From Mesostigma viride (Eukaryota; Streptophyta; Mesostigmatophyceae; Mesostigmatales; Mesostigmataceae), in contig RPFO01000595.1 in assembly GCA_009746045.1 (NCBI GenBank), forward strand, positions 551,501-615,500: a DNA stretch of 64,000 bases, given 5' to 3'. The translations under genes and the position numbers were made by a program. Of this stretch, positions 10,594 through 24,100 are shown piece by piece. Position 1 is the stretch's first letter, and each line of letters begins with the position of its first letter. Under the pieces are notes generated by a model. It did no database searches, had not been told where the DNA came from, and worked only from the letters and a program-made list of their open reading frames with translations.

Positions 10594-11690
10594 TAATTAA
10601 TAAGCACGTGACTGCGTCACGTGGGTGCCAATACAGAGTAAAGGAACCTTCAACCCTATATACACAGTGAGAAGGAGGGAGGGCGCCCTAGCTTCTCTCA
10701 CTGCCGCAGGTGGGCAGGCCACAGAGCGCTCTCTCCACGGCATGGTGCCGGGGCGCAACACTGTGGGTGCAATACAACCAGTGCAATACCATAGGTAGGC
10801 TGACGCATAGCATATGCTACAAATGTGAGGTGGGCTCAAGACGTCGGCTAATTAAGGCGCAAGCTGATGGCCACAAGGTGCCAGAGCTAATTGAAGGTAC
10901 TATAACGCTGTGCGCTAATATCGTTTCAAGTGCTGTAATGCCTAAGCTATCCCATCATCGATTGCCCCCATCTAGACAACTAGCTGGAGTGCTCTATCCC
11001 GGGGAAGCCCGGGAGGGCTTCCACAGTTTCTTGTTGACATAGAGGTCCCCGCCCCGCCAGTACACTTGGGGCTTCTCGGGGTTGGTCTTGTGGCGGATGT
11101 ATAGTCGGGCCACTGATCGCGGCGTTGCTGCTGCTGGGCTGGCGTCAGGTCGTCGTCAAGCGACCAGGAGGTGTTCACCAGCTTCTTGCGGCGAGAGAGG
11201 AACCGAACTCGGGCTGTGATGTCGCTGAAGGTGAGGACCACTGGAGGGGGCCCAGCCTTGGCCCGTGGATGGGGCAGGCGGTAGGCGCCCTGCAGTATCG
11301 CACCTGGCAGCTGCATGCACGCCAAGAGCTGTTTCTTCAGCTCGTCGAGAAGAGAGTCTGGGGTCTCCTCCGGCAGCATGTCGAAGCGCCTGAGGATGAC
11401 CCGGCAGCGGCGACGGTCGCGGTCAGCGGCCTCGCGGCGCGTGTCTTCCAGCTCCTGGAGCTTGGTGGTGATGGCGGTCGTGGTAGAGGATGCCTGGCTC
11501 TTGAGCAGGTCCGCCCAGGAGGCGCGAGTCGAGGGGTCATCGCTAGCCCTACCAGCAGGTTGGGAGGCGATGGTGGCCGTGCGCTCGGCGATCTCGGGGA
11601 CCTGCGTGGCCAGGGCGTCTACCTTGGCAGCAACTGCCTCAAGTTTCACGGTGCCTTGGCCGACTCGGCCTTCCACCTGATTCAAGGCGG
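10594..11690 (-). mobile_element. ORF1-only LINE relative sharing the RT-LINE 3' hairpin
   Basis: On the minus strand a nearly unbroken ORF1 frame of 237 codons (11685-10972) reads NQVEGRVGQGTVKLEA, KVDALATQVPEIAE, CRVILRRFDMLPEETPDSLL, PPPVVLTFSDITARVRFLSRR and SWSLDDDLTPAQQQQRRDQW, which are ORF1 RNA-binding features. About 380 bp of tail follow. The end is CACGTGACGCAGTCACGTG (10605-10623, minus strand) and a TTAA array, identical in hairpin to the LINE with RT at 41729-41747. Confidence 0.6.
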
Positions 11691-11884
11691 GTGGTCACAG
11701 TGGCTGTGGCCTCGGAAACTTTGGTGGCAATGCGCTCTTGCGTAGCAGTAAACTGAGGCCGGATGAAATTGCATGGCCGGAGTCAAAAGTTATTAGCATT
11801 CTCGTATATTGCATTCCGTCACCGCATTTCTGTCCTTACCGCTGATTTGGCGTTTGATTAACGATGTTACGTGTTAATTGTTTA

Positions 11885-12123
11885 TTGCATGGAGGCAGAT
11901 GGCTCGCGAGGAAAGGTGGCAGGTAGTGGAGACTGACCCCCAAGTAAGTGGGGGCTCCGCGTGTGACCCAGTTTGGCCTTCATAGTGATTCGGGCCGTGG
12001 TGCCCACAACCCTGTAACTAGGAACTAGATGGCTAGCATCATCCATGATCCATTCCATCCATTCCCATCCCACTGAGGACTTATGCTCACGTGACACAGT
12101 CACGTGTAAAACAATTAATTAAA
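11885..12123 (+). mobile_element. 5'-truncated LINE 3' end
   Basis: Collinear with 41530-41774: ATGGAGGCAGATGG, a CCCCCAAG...GTGGGGGCTC stretch, GATTCGGGCCG, TGTAACTAGGA, CCACTGAGGACTTATGCT, then the hairpin at 12088-12106 (loop ACA instead of GCA) and AATTAATTAA. Confidence 0.65.
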
Positions 12124-13540
12124 CTGGCCGAGGGTCATCTAATATACGTAGCTATATTCTAGCTAGTGCTATACTGGCTTCGACATGTACGGTTGCATCA
12201 TTGGATACTCCCGCGTTGGTTACGACGGCTTGGTGTGCCCTAGCCTGGCTAGCCATATACGTCACGCCAAGTAGCCGAGATGGAACTTCATGAGAGGCGG
12301 TTCCATCCGTGTGACAGGAAGCGGAAGTGCAACCCCTTGTTGGGTGCTGAAGGGTTGGCCTCGTGGGCCCTGCAGGCTGCCGCGGAGGCTAGTACCTCAG
12401 GCTGTCGCCGTCGCTAGAAACTTGACTCGCGATGACTAAGGATCGTTGGGTGGGCTAGTGGAGGGCGGTGGGTGGGCATGAATGTACGGTGGATAGGTGC
12501 AAGGACATGGTGGTAAGGTGGTCTTGGGCGCCTGTTGTCATAGGGACGAGTGTACCTCAGGGGGGGGGGAGGGGGGACAGGCCGGCAGTGAGGGGTGTGT
12601 GCAGGGCGAATCGGCACGTGAGGGGGCACAGTACGATAACACAGGGATAATCAGGTTGGGTCAGGTGGAAGTCTGTTTGGGGCCGCACAAGTCGTCTGGT
12701 GCAGCAAGGGCTCGTGGCAGGAATGGTGGCAAACATGGAGCCGGTAGGCGGAGACATTGATTGCCAGGGTTATCCGTGGCGGAGGGGCCGCTGGCAAAAG
12801 GGAGGGGGCGATGGAGCCACTGAGGGAGGCGACAGCAGCCCGGTGCACAGCAGCAGCTGAGTGGGAATGTTGCATCACGTGGTGGGCAGTGTGCGCGTGA
12901 TAGGCACTGCCTACATGCACCCGGAAGGTCCTGTGGCTGCACAGCCCGCGGCTGGCTATGGAGGAGACGGGGCTTGCTGTGAATTAACGCCGTGATCAAT
13001 ACTTCATGGCAGGCGATCATGCCAAGGGTACGCACGGCGTCGTGGTGAAACCGTGAAAGCTGCAGAGTGATGGCCAAGGAGCTCGATATGCCTCGTGCAG
13101 GCCACTGGGTGAAGTCGCCAATGTGGCGGAGGCATCTCTATCGGACATCGCTCAGCCGCCAGAAGGAAACAAAGCGCCGGCTGAGTTGTCGGTGGGGCCA
13201 GAATTCTGTCAAAATTGCACAGAATTGACCCCGGAGCCCGAATCGCGCGCGGGCACGCGCAATCAAGGCAACAGAGGGAAACAATTATCCAGCAATTGAG
13301 GGGATGGAGTCCAGTTAAATGCGCCGAGCCGCATAGGTAGAGTACGATGCGTCGGCTCAGTTGCATGGTAGGGAGACGATAAGTTTGTCAAAACTGCGTG
13401 CGTATGGGTGGCGAAATGAGATCAGATCATTATGAAGTTCTCGCACAGCCCGTTTGTACGAGCTAAACTGATTGACCACAGTCCTCGTCGGGCTAAAAAT
13501 CTCCAATCCGCCATAGCCGCCATTTCAAAAACCTCTATTG
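12124..13540. other. No recognisable gene
   Basis: GC-rich with overlapping frames on both strands, none of which resembles a known family or has convincing splice sites. A G-run lies near 12560. Nothing could be supported. Confidence 0.4.
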
Positions 13541-13547
13541 CGTAATT

Positions 13548-14050
13548 TGACGTACTTACCAGGTGCAGACAGGAATTGTTTTCCAGGTCGAAGTTTTCAA
13601 GGTTACCAGGTGCGGACAGGAATTGTTTTCCAGGTCGAAGTTTTCAAGGATTTTGACCGGTGCAAGAGTCAGCTGCCCGAAGACGACGTGGTAATTTTAA
13701 GTGCCAAGCCTGGTGCCCAGTACCAACCGAAAGGCGAAAGGTCTTCATGCTCTGTCATCTACTTGTTGTGGTTGTTGTTGTTGCCCACGCCGCACTGCCC
13801 GCACATGGGTCATTATTTATGCTCTTTGTCTGCGGTTCCGCTTACAGCAGTGTAGATAGCAGCTGATGTGAACATTATTATTTAAATATTGTTATTTTAT
13901 CATTGTGTGGGTGGTTCCGCTTACAGCACTGTAGATAGCAGCTGATGTGAACATGCAGAAAACTTATTTTATCATTGTGTGGGTGGTTCCGCTTATTTTA
14001 TCATTGTGTGGGTGGTTCCGCTTACAGCACTGTAGATTTTATTCTATCCT
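13548..14050 (+). repeat. Local tandem and direct repeats upstream of gene B
   Basis: A unit of about 47 bp with CAGGAATTGTTTTCCAGGTC is duplicated at 13556-13650. Between about 13838 and 14040 a segment containing GTTCCGCTTACAGCA and ATCATTGTGTGGGTGG recurs three to four times with deletions. Confidence 0.6.
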
Positions 14051-14879
14051 TAAGTGTATTAAAAAACAAATATTCATTAATCATTGAAATAATAATCATT
14101 GAAATATTTATGCTTCATCCCTGCTTCATCTTACAACAGCTGATGAAAGACTATGGATGGGATATACAAAAAGCTGACAGCAGTCATAACGAAAGCAAGT
14201 AGCCTCAGTATTGGATACTCAAAAGCTGTAAGGTAAAGTAGATGCTATTTACCGCGATCGCAACCAACTGAACCAAGCGGACATGCCGCGCCAGCTAGGC
14301 TGAGGATAAGATCATTTAATGGATCCTTTTCAGGATTCAGATTGGGTATCGCTGAGATTGCACAGCTGTTCATTGACTTCATTCCGCCGCCAGTGCAGTC
14401 AACCGATGCTGATATTTTCCAGCAACTAAATATGTACTTTCACCAGCAGGTACTTATTCACTAACGCAGTTGTTGTTGTTGTTGTTGCCCACAGTCACAC
14501 TAACGCAGTACGTGACTGGACTACTTGACTCCCAAGCGACTGGCGACCCATGACGTCGCAGATGCATAGAAATCTGTCGATCGCCGCGTGGACCCCACCA
14601 TCGACGGGTTATTAAAGAGCGCTGATAGACGAAAGTCGGTTCGCGTGGCAAAGGCCATCGCGCCCTGCCGATCCGGCAGCTGAATATCAGCAGGGCCGCA
14701 TAAATACTTGCCTGCAGCGTTTATATATTTTTTCTGCTTCGGCCATTCCTGCGCACTCGTGAAGCCGTATTCAGAAGACGGCCACGTGGTGATACCTGGT
14801 TTGGTTGACAACGCAGAAGACTGCCTTCCGTTGCGGTGGTGTCCACCCGCGTGACCCGTGGCGGCTTTCTCCGGGCATC

Positions 14880-15147
14880 ATGGCCCGTATGGAGAATGAT
14901 CGTATTAAAACGCTAGCGCCCTTGCGCGTTGCGTGCTTGCTGCTGATGTTGCATGCGAGCACCGTCACGCGAGCGCAGCCGTCGGAGCAGGCATGTCAGG
15001 ATTTGGACGACGAGTTCACCCTCTACTTGGTCCGGGCCCTATCGCCATCAACAGCCTGCGCGTTTGGCCAGTACAGCTGGGACGAAAATCTGTGCCCCGC
15101 ACCTGACTGCAAGCAGCGCATCAACGGCTGCTTGAACCCTTGCCCAT
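14880..15147 (+). CDS. Gene B exon 1: signal peptide and first B half
   Basis: The ATG in GGGCATCATGG begins MARMENDRIK, followed by a hydrophobic core LRVACLLLMLHAS and a likely cleavage after TRA. The mature part begins QPSEQACQDLDDEF and runs to NGCLNPCPC, with donor CCAT|GTGAGT at 15147/15148. The exon lacks an A half, so the protein opens with a B half completed by exon 2. The frame is open upstream to 14805, but the next upstream ATG would place the hydrophobic core too far in. Confidence 0.75.
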
Positions 15148-18100
15148 GTGAGTCGCGGTTGCTGCATATCCTAGCTCGTCTTGTTGATCAAGCTTCAACA
15201 TGGTTTCCCCTTGAGTAGCAAGCGCTCGAGAAGAACCCCCACCCACGTCAGTGATGTCGTCAATTCTACCAGCGCGCTAAGCTCTCTTTAGAGGCAATGT
15301 GGAAAGCTCTCGGCTCAAAGACCGCAAGCCCCGATCTTGCGGAGACCGTCGACCTTTCTGCACCTATTGCCTGATACACGGTGTCGACCAGCGGCGCCCA
15401 ATGCTGTCGTGCAATGCTGCGCGCTCCCAAGGCTGGGGCGGCCCTTGTTGGCACTCATATCAAGGGAGCACGTACATCATGTACCCTGCTGAAGTGGCTA
15501 CATTGCAACCTAATGAACCACATCCTTTGCGAGCATCATCTCCTGAGCGGCACCCCGTGCCAGTTAAATATTCCCCCATCGGTTATCCCCCCGTTTGTTA
15601 CCCTTGATGCTAGGCTAATATTCCACAGTTTATTCCCCGATGCCAGAAAACAGGACGGGAGTCACGGGAGCCTTGTGGACAAGGGGTGGCTCAGTTCTCT
15701 GGACTATGACTCTTGTCTAGAGAACCGGCCGGGGCCCTTTAACTAGACAAGGGTTGGCTCAGTTCTTTTGACTATGACTCTTGTCTAGAGAACCAGATGG
15801 GATCGTTTCTGGACCAGGAGCGACTCAGTCCTCTCCTCGATTCATCTCCTTATGGAATCCTGCTTCGAAGGCTTGGTTCATTCTTGCTTGAAAAGAAAGC
15901 TATGCGTGGACAAGTTTTTCGCTTCCATCTGGCATCATCTTCCACCAATGCCTCAATGGCTAGTTTCATGCTACTTGATACTTAGGTAGATAAGGATAAT
16001 TGATAGAAAAGGATAATTGATAAGCAAAGGGGTGCTTGTCTCGATTGCACCTCCTCCCATTCTTGAGTTTGGTAGCTAGAGCTTTCCTTCAGTTTCACCG
16101 CAGTCCAGGGGCCACTGACAAAACAACCCTGGCAGGGTTGACTAGCGACTTAGGTGTGGGAACCCCGTCGGAGAAACTAGCAGATCCCTACTCTTTGCTG
16201 AAGTTGGAAAAACGAATAGAGAATATATGAGTACACAGATAGCAATGGCATGAAATGCTCTCCCCCTGCCATCTTTTCCTTTTCGTCCAGATCTCTTTTG
16301 AAGCGTATGATCCCTCTCCCTTCTTTTGAATAGAACTCCCTGGTCTATGCTTCAATGTTCCTGTCTCCCTTTTCAAAAGCTCCTCTCTCCCTTTGTTTCA
16401 AATGCTCCTCTCTCGCTTTGTTCCAACGCTCCTCTCTCCCTGTGCTTGCATCCTCCTCCCTCCCCGGTGTCGGTGTGGGTCCCAGTCTCCACCCTGCCCC
16501 CCCCCCAGGCCTCCACGAATAAGTGGACTCCAAATTTCCATGACCTGCTTGATCTCTGTAATAGCCTTGGTTGTATGTGTACTGATGCTAATCTCTTTTC
16601 CTGGCATCGGGGCAATGCCACCTGTCACCTGCCCTCCCCCAGGCCTCCGCGAGCAGGTCAGCCTGGTCTCTGGCAATGTCACCGAGCTGAGGCAGCTATT
16701 CGCCTGCGGCCGCAACACCATTGCAGGATGCCCCATTGGCAACATTGTGGAATACGCGGAGCAGTGCAGCTTCACCACCCAGATGAACGACCTGTTTGCC
16801 GCCGTGGGCGTTCCGCTGCCGCCTCCACAAGGCTCTGCCCAGGCCCCGAGCCCACCCCCAAGCACCACCCCACGCCCACCCCCAAGCACCACCCCACGCC
16901 CACCCCCACCGCCGCCCCCGAGGTCGGGCTTGTCGGAGCAGGACTGCCAAGATATCGATGACGCCATGACACTATATCTTGTCCGGGCCATATCCCCATC
17001 ATCAGCCTGCGTGTATGGCCAGTACAACTGGGACGACCAGCTGTGCCCCGCGGCCGACTGCAAGCAAGCCGTCAACACCTGCAAGGCCCCGTGCCCATGT
17101 GAGTGTTGTGTACGTAATGCCCACTGTTGACTGTACCTGCATTTGCATCAGTAAGGTTGGGTCAGGGTGGAGATGAGCGGTTGGTGAGCGTGCGGAGTAG
17201 CGTTCGGGAGGGCCCTCAAATGCCCATGTTAGTGGGTAGTGTGCGTGGGTAGTGTGCACACTTTTTTCAGGCTCAGGATCAGGAACAAGATTTGGATCAG
17301 GTAGGTCTCTTCCTTGGTTCTGGGTTACTGACTTACTCTCCAACCTGAATACACGTTTCTGGCCCTGCATTGACTTCCTCCCATAACCTCTGAAGTGTAT
17401 AGGGATCTATCGCGAAGGGGTGAACAGGACTTCATGTGGTGGGTGTTCATTGGGAACGGGTTGAATAGGACTTGATGTGGTGGGTGTTCATTGGGAAGGG
17501 GTGAAACAGGTTGATGGGGCGGGTGTTCATTGGGAACGGGGGATGGAACAGGTTGATGGGGCGGGTGTTCATTGGGAACGGGGGAGGGAACAGGTTGATG
17601 GGGCGGGTGTTCATTGGGAACGGGGGGTGGAACAGGACTTGATGGGGCGGGTGTTCATTGGGAACGGGGGATGGAACAGGTTGATGGGGCGGGTGTTCAT
17701 TGGGAACGGGGGGTGGAACAGGTTGATGGGGCGGGTGTTCATTGGGAACGGGGGATGGAACAGGACTTCATGTATTGGGTGTTCATTGGGAAGGGGTGAA
17801 CATGACTTGGTGCTGCGGAAAAACACAACCCTCGCCTCCACTTGTGCACTCGGTGTGGAGACCTTCATTTTGCTGGTCCTTACGTCAGTCCTTCCACACC
17901 AGCACGGTCTTAATTAGAACAAAGAGACCCTTTCATCCGGTTATCTACCCTTTGGTCTGGTGTATCTGCCACTCAATATTGGGATATGACATACTAGTGA
18001 AATAGAACAACAGATGGATCTATCTTGTTAGTACTACCTGGTTAAGGCAAGAATCTTTTTTTTGTTTTCTTGTCAACAACTCCTCACATTATAAACACCG

Positions 18101-21100
18101 ATGCTCCCCTTCTCCTTCGCGATTGTGTCGACTTCGCCCTCCACCTGGCTGCTTGTCCCTCCAGGCCTCCGCGAGCAGGTCAACCTGGCTGCTCAAAATG
18201 TCTCTGTCCTGAGGCAGCTGTTCGAATGCGGACGCAGTGCTCTCGCCGGTTGCCCCATCGGCAACATCATCGACTATGCCGTGCCGTGCAACTTCACCAC
18301 CGAGATCAACGACCTCTTTGCCGCTGTGGGCGTGCCCCAGCCACCTGCACAAGGCACTGCCCTGCCACCGCCCTCCACCGGTGCTGTGTCTCCGCCCCCC
18401 CCGGCTACTGTTGTGTCGGCACCGCCGCCACCGCCGCCACCGCCGCTCAGGGGAGGCTTGACGGAGGTGCAGTGCCAGGATATCGACGAAGCCCTGACCG
18501 TGTATCTGGCCCGGACGCTCTCGTCCATGAACATGTGCCTGTTTGGCGAGTTCAGCTGGGATGATCGGCTCTGCCCGGTGGCGGACTGCAAACTTCAGAT
18601 CAATGGCTGCAAGAACCCTTGCCCATGTGAGTGCGGTGTATAGTAAAGCTGCAATAAGTAAGCCACGTTGTGAGTGAATAGAACTGATGTTAGAAGTAAT
18701 GAATTAGCATTCTTCTTATCATGTGGGTGCATTATGTGGGTCAACAGCGGGGCTAGGGCTCTTGCCCCTCTGTTGTGAGCGAGTAGGACGGATACAAAGG
18801 AGAACTAAGCGGGCTAATTAATTAGCAATAATGCGAGTCAGCAGCTGCAAGAGCCTAATTATTCATGTGGGTGAAAAGGTTTACGAAGTAGCGCTGAAAT
18901 GCAGTTCAACAGCTGTTGGAACCCTGCCCATGCGAGCAAAGAGAATTGCTGCTAACGAGTTAGCTTTGTGTGTCAACAGCGGCAAGCGCCCTAGCCCATG
19001 TGAATGCTGTGTTATCTACTGTCTCTCGTCTACCTTCATTTTGCGATGGTGATGTTGGGTTGAGTGGAGAAACAGTTCCTGTGAATGATTGGTAGTCATG
19101 GGCTTGGAAGTCAGGCAGACTCGACGTCAACTCGGCAGGTCGGTTCACAGCTGCAGGAATGTCAGCATGACCTGGCTCTTTACAAAGTAGCGGGGGGGCA
19201 GGGGGGCTCGGGTTCGAAGTAGTTGCTACAAGGGTGATTACCACACAAGGAATTATCAAGGCTTAAACAAACAAGCAATCATCATACGGTGCAGTTACTT
19301 TTAGGGAATTGAAAGTCAGGTGGCAGGTGGCAAGCCTTTGGTTGAAGGGTGGGTGGGTGGGGGTGGGGAAGCGGGACGGGATAAGTGGGACTTGAAATTG
19401 ATTATGTCCTGTAATTTTGTCTGGTTTAGGAAAATTTGCGTCGGGAGTTAGCTGGCTTAAATTTGGCATTCAAATCTTTGTGTGTGTGTCGGCTTCTTAT
19501 TGTACCCTCACGTCCTGTGATGCCTTTGTGATAGATTGGTACAGTGCACACGCCCTTTCCTAGCTAGGCCTTGTAGGCCCTGGCCTGACTAGTGATAGAC
19601 ATGTTGGCCTGAAAAAGGGGGGGGAGGGAACTCCATGGAATTCAGCTGCTATGCTAATAGCAGCATGCTGCACACCCTCCCCGAAAAGGTCTTTTAGGCT
19701 AACGTGGACAGCACATGTTTGTTTCTATGCTACATGTGATGCTTGTCCAAGCGTGCAGCGAATCGTAATGCGATACCGTTTGCTCGCACTACTTCTCTAG
19801 GATGCTGCTATTTGTTTGTGCTAGTTCTGAATCACACTAACATTGCATGCATGCTTCCTTTCGCCTTGACCTGTAAACCTAAGCCCCTGAAGCCTTTGAA
19901 CCAAACCCACTGCGACACCTGGCGTCTTGCTCCACCTTTCCCCTGCCTGATCCTCCATGCCCCGGGAAGCAGGTGGGCATCAAGTTGCTTTATCTCTTTA
20001 ATAACCTTGGACAAATATGTTTACTGATGCTTCTCTTTTTCATGATGCTTCTCTTTTTCCTGGCATCGTGGCAACCCCTCCCTCCACCTGCCCTCCCTCC
20101 ACCTGCCCTCCCCCAGGCCTCCGTGAGCAGGTTAACCTGGTCTCTCAAAACGTCACCCAGCTGAGGCAGCTATTCGCGTGCGGCCGCAACACCATCGGGG
20201 GGTGCCCGGTTGCCAACATTGTTGACTATGGCGCACAGTGCAACTTGACTACTGCGATGAACGACCTTTTTGCCGCCGTGGGCGTGCCGCTGCCGCCTCC
20301 ACAAGGCTCTGCCCAGGCCCCAAGCCCACCCCCAAGCCCGCCCCCAAGCACCACCCCAAGCCCACCCCCACCGCCACCCCCGAGGTCGGGCCTGTCGGAG
20401 GAGCAATGCGAAGACATTGATGACGCCCTGACCCTTTCCTTGGTTCGGACCCTCTCACCCCTGCGCGAGTGCCAGTTTGGCGAGTTTGAGTGGGACGACC
20501 AGCTCTGCCCTGTCGCTGACTGCAAGCGGGGCATCAACAACTGCCGGAACCCCTGCCCATGTGAGTGACTAGTGACTACTACTAATAAGGACTTTCGTGG
20601 GCTAACAACGAACCGAATCTCTGCCCTTGTATGGTCCATATGGATGAGGAAATCTTGGATGAGACAGGATACGGACCTCATAATCCGGGATCATGTTTCC
20701 ATACGGATGCCCTTTCGTGTGCAGGTGATTAATAGCTAATTAGCACTCTTGTGGACGTACCGTTGTCCATGGGATCTTTGGTGGAAATAGAAGCCTTGTC
20801 GTTCTGGTTTTGTCGATGCCGAAAAGGGACCCTGTGGCATGCCCCTGTTTGGTGTGGGATGTAAAAGAGAGGGAGCGGAGGTTGCCAGCTGCCTTGAGCA
20901 AATACAGGATCGGAGGTTGCCAGCTGCCTTAAGCAAATACAGGATCGGAGGCTGCCTTCAACAATTACAGGATCGGAGTTTGCCAGCTGCCTTGAGCAAA
21001 TACAGGATAGAACGTTTAGTATGATAAACTTTGCTGCTGTGTAGGCTTGGACAGGAAGTTGATCCCATAATAATGAATTTGATGAGAACTTGCTAGCCTT

Positions 21101-24100
21101 GACTAACAAGAAATTCTTATTATAGTCATATTAGCGTATCCGATTTCTTCGAAAATAGTTTAGTATAGTGGTACAAGAGAGACCGCCGCAGGTGGCTGGG
21201 ATAGCCGTGGGTTTTATGTCCATCCGGCCGCGCGCGTTTCAGGCGTCAGACAAGTAAGTCATAAATTAAATATGGGAATCGTTGGCCTGCTGCCCTTGGT
21301 CAGGCCGCGCACCTTCAGTTCTTGGGGAGCTAGTACGGAATGTACGACAAAGCTGAAAAACAGGCGTCACATGCTAGTGACGTGACGGTCGCCACTTGTC
21401 AGTGGCCATATTTTGTGACGAAAGCACTTTGCGTGGCAAGCCCTAGTCGGCTTTGAAAGGAGTAGGAATAGTTCAAAGCTTGTATAATTCGTAGGGAGTT
21501 TGTGACGCAAGTCTGACGTTACACGGAAAGTGAATGACGGCTGTCAACCGCTGTCCTGCTTGGCCAAAGGGGAATATAGCCAAACGCAGTTTGTCGTCTA
21601 GGTAGTTTCTTTCACCCACCCGCCCACCCCTTTTTCCTCTGTTGCTGGGGGCACGCACTACATGCTGAATTGTTTTCTTATTCGGTTCTTGCCATTCATT
21701 CATGATGGCCCAGTCCACTCCTTGTTCCAATAGAGACGGGTGATTCTTGGGAGTGAGTGGGTGTAATCGTAGCATAATAAGTACATTCCGTGCTATAGTT
21801 ATAGTCCATATAGTCATAGTAGGTTATTCTACTATAATAAGTACATTCCGTGCTATAGTTATAGTCTATATGGTCACCGCAGGTTATTCTAGTATAATTA
21901 GTACATTCCGTGCTTGGCAGACTGGTGATCGTGGCTGATGATTTATGTAGACATTTTTCCTATATAAAGGTTCCCAGCTCGTCCTTCGTGTTTCGATTCT
22001 GTTCCCGATTCCATTCCCGCATCTCGTCATTTTCAATTTTGTGTTTGTATACCTTGATGATGTGTCTCCTAAAACTGCTTTGTTCCTTGAGCTGTTCTCA
22101 TTGTTGCAACGCCGCCGGTCATGTACCCCCCCTCCCCCCGACGCCACCTTTCATGTGCCCCCCCTCCCCCCAGGCCTCCGCGAGCAACTCAACACGGTCT
22201 CCCAGAACGTCACAGAGCTAAGGCAGCTATTTGCCTGCGGGCGCAATGCCATCGCGGGATGCCCCATCGCCAACATCGTTGCATACTCGGAGCAGTGCAG
22301 CTTCACCACCCAGATGAACAACCTGTTTGCCGCCGTGGGCGTGCCGCTGCCGCCTCCACAAGGCTCTGCCCCGCCGCCGCCACCAAGTTCTCCGCCACCG
22401 CCGCCCACGGGTGGCTTGTCGGAGCAGCAATGCGAGGACTTGGACGACGAAATGAGCCTGTACCTGGTTCGCTCGCTCGCTCCCCAGCCCATCTGTGCCT
22501 TTGGCCAGTTCAATTGGGACAACAGTTTCTGTCCCGCGGCCGAGTGCAAGCAGCGCACCGGTTCCTGCAGTAACCCCTGCCCATGTGAGTGGCTGCCAGG
22601 AGGGAGGGCGGGGGGGGGGGCGGGAGCCAGCGAGCGAGCGACTGTGTGCGTGCGTGGGGGGGGAGGGAGGGAGGGAGGGAGGGAGGGAGGGAGGGAGGGA
22701 GGGAGGGAGGGAGGGAGGAGGGAGGGAGGGAGGGAGGGAGGGAGGGAGGGAGGGAGGGAGGGAGGGAGGGAGGGAGGGAGAGGAGGGAGGGAGGGAGGGA
22801 GGAGGGAGGGAGGAGGGAGGGAGGGAGGGAGGGAGGAGGGAGGGAGGGAGGGAGGGAGGGAGGGAGGGAGGGAGGGAGGGAGGGAGGGAGGAAACTTTCT
22901 TTATAGCCTTGTTTGTTCTTTTGCATGATTTGTTGTCCACATGGCACGCCTCGAGGATCAGGTCTGGATGACTGGTTGATGTCAAGTCGGATGATGCTGC
23001 ACATCATGTGAAACGGATTGTCTGCTTACATCAAGGTTCTATTGTCGGCATGCAAAAAGAAGTACAGGTCCAGCGGACTGGGCCCTAATTGACCCATTAT
23101 TATTACCTATTCTTGTGGTGCCCCCCCCCAACCCCCTACAACTGTTCCTATTCTTGTGGTGACAGGCATCGAGGAGCAAGTCCGGCTGGCATCCCTCAAC
23201 GTCACCTCGCTTCAGCTGCTGTTCTTCTGCGGCCGCAACACCATCGCGGGATGCCCCATCGCCAACATTGTCGACTACGCCGCGCCGTGCAACTTCACGA
23301 CACGCATCAACGACCTGTTCAGGGCCGTGGGCGTGCCGCTGCCGCCTCCCCAATCGGCCGCGCAGTCACCGCCGCCGAGCCCGCCGCCGAGCTCCACCCC
23401 GCGACCTCCGCCATCGCCATCGCCGCCACCAAGGGGCGGGCTGTCGGAGGAGGAATGCGAGGACTTGGATGATGCCTTGACCCTCTCCTTGGTTCGGACC
23501 CTCTCACCCCTGCGTGAGTGCCAGTTTGGCGAGTTTGAGTGGGACAACCAGCTGTGCCCCGTGGCCGACTGCAAGCGGGGCATCAACAACTGCAGGAACC
23601 CCTGCCCATGTGAGTGTGGATTGGTGTGATAGAAGAGATTGTCAGGCTTGGAGTAACGTGTTTAAACCTTTCGGTTTAAGCACGAGCACTTGTGTGCTCC
23701 TGTGAGGGGCGTGTTAGACACCCGCGACCTACGTAGATGTTAGTTAAGATCAGGTATGATTTTAGTCAGGTATGATTACAGGTTGAAGGTTCCTTTACTC
23801 TGTACTGGCACCCAGTCAGGTATGATTACAGTGGACAGAGCCGCTGCTTTTATAAAATTTGAATTCAACCAACGGAGGTGGGGTGATTGCCTTGCAGAGC
23901 TCTATTGCAAGTACTATCATTTGCTCAAGTTGGACATGTGACGCTGCAAGAGGGTAGGGCTGAATCAAGGAATGCGGTACTACTGTGTTTATTTGTGGGT
24001 TGGTGATGATGTCTGTGCGTGGGTTCATGATGGTGGCTGTTTGTGGGTTCATACTGATGTCTATGTTCTGCTGGCGATGGACGTGATCCTACCATAAGAT

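Noticed and set aside
12414-13366. Several overlapping frames on both strands
   Set aside because: GC-rich shadows with no start context, splice pattern or similarity.
22227-23007. Minus- and plus-strand frames of Leu-Pro-Ser or Gly-Glu-Arg repeats
   Set aside because: Translations of the (GGGA)n tract and antisense of exon 5; no independent gene signal.
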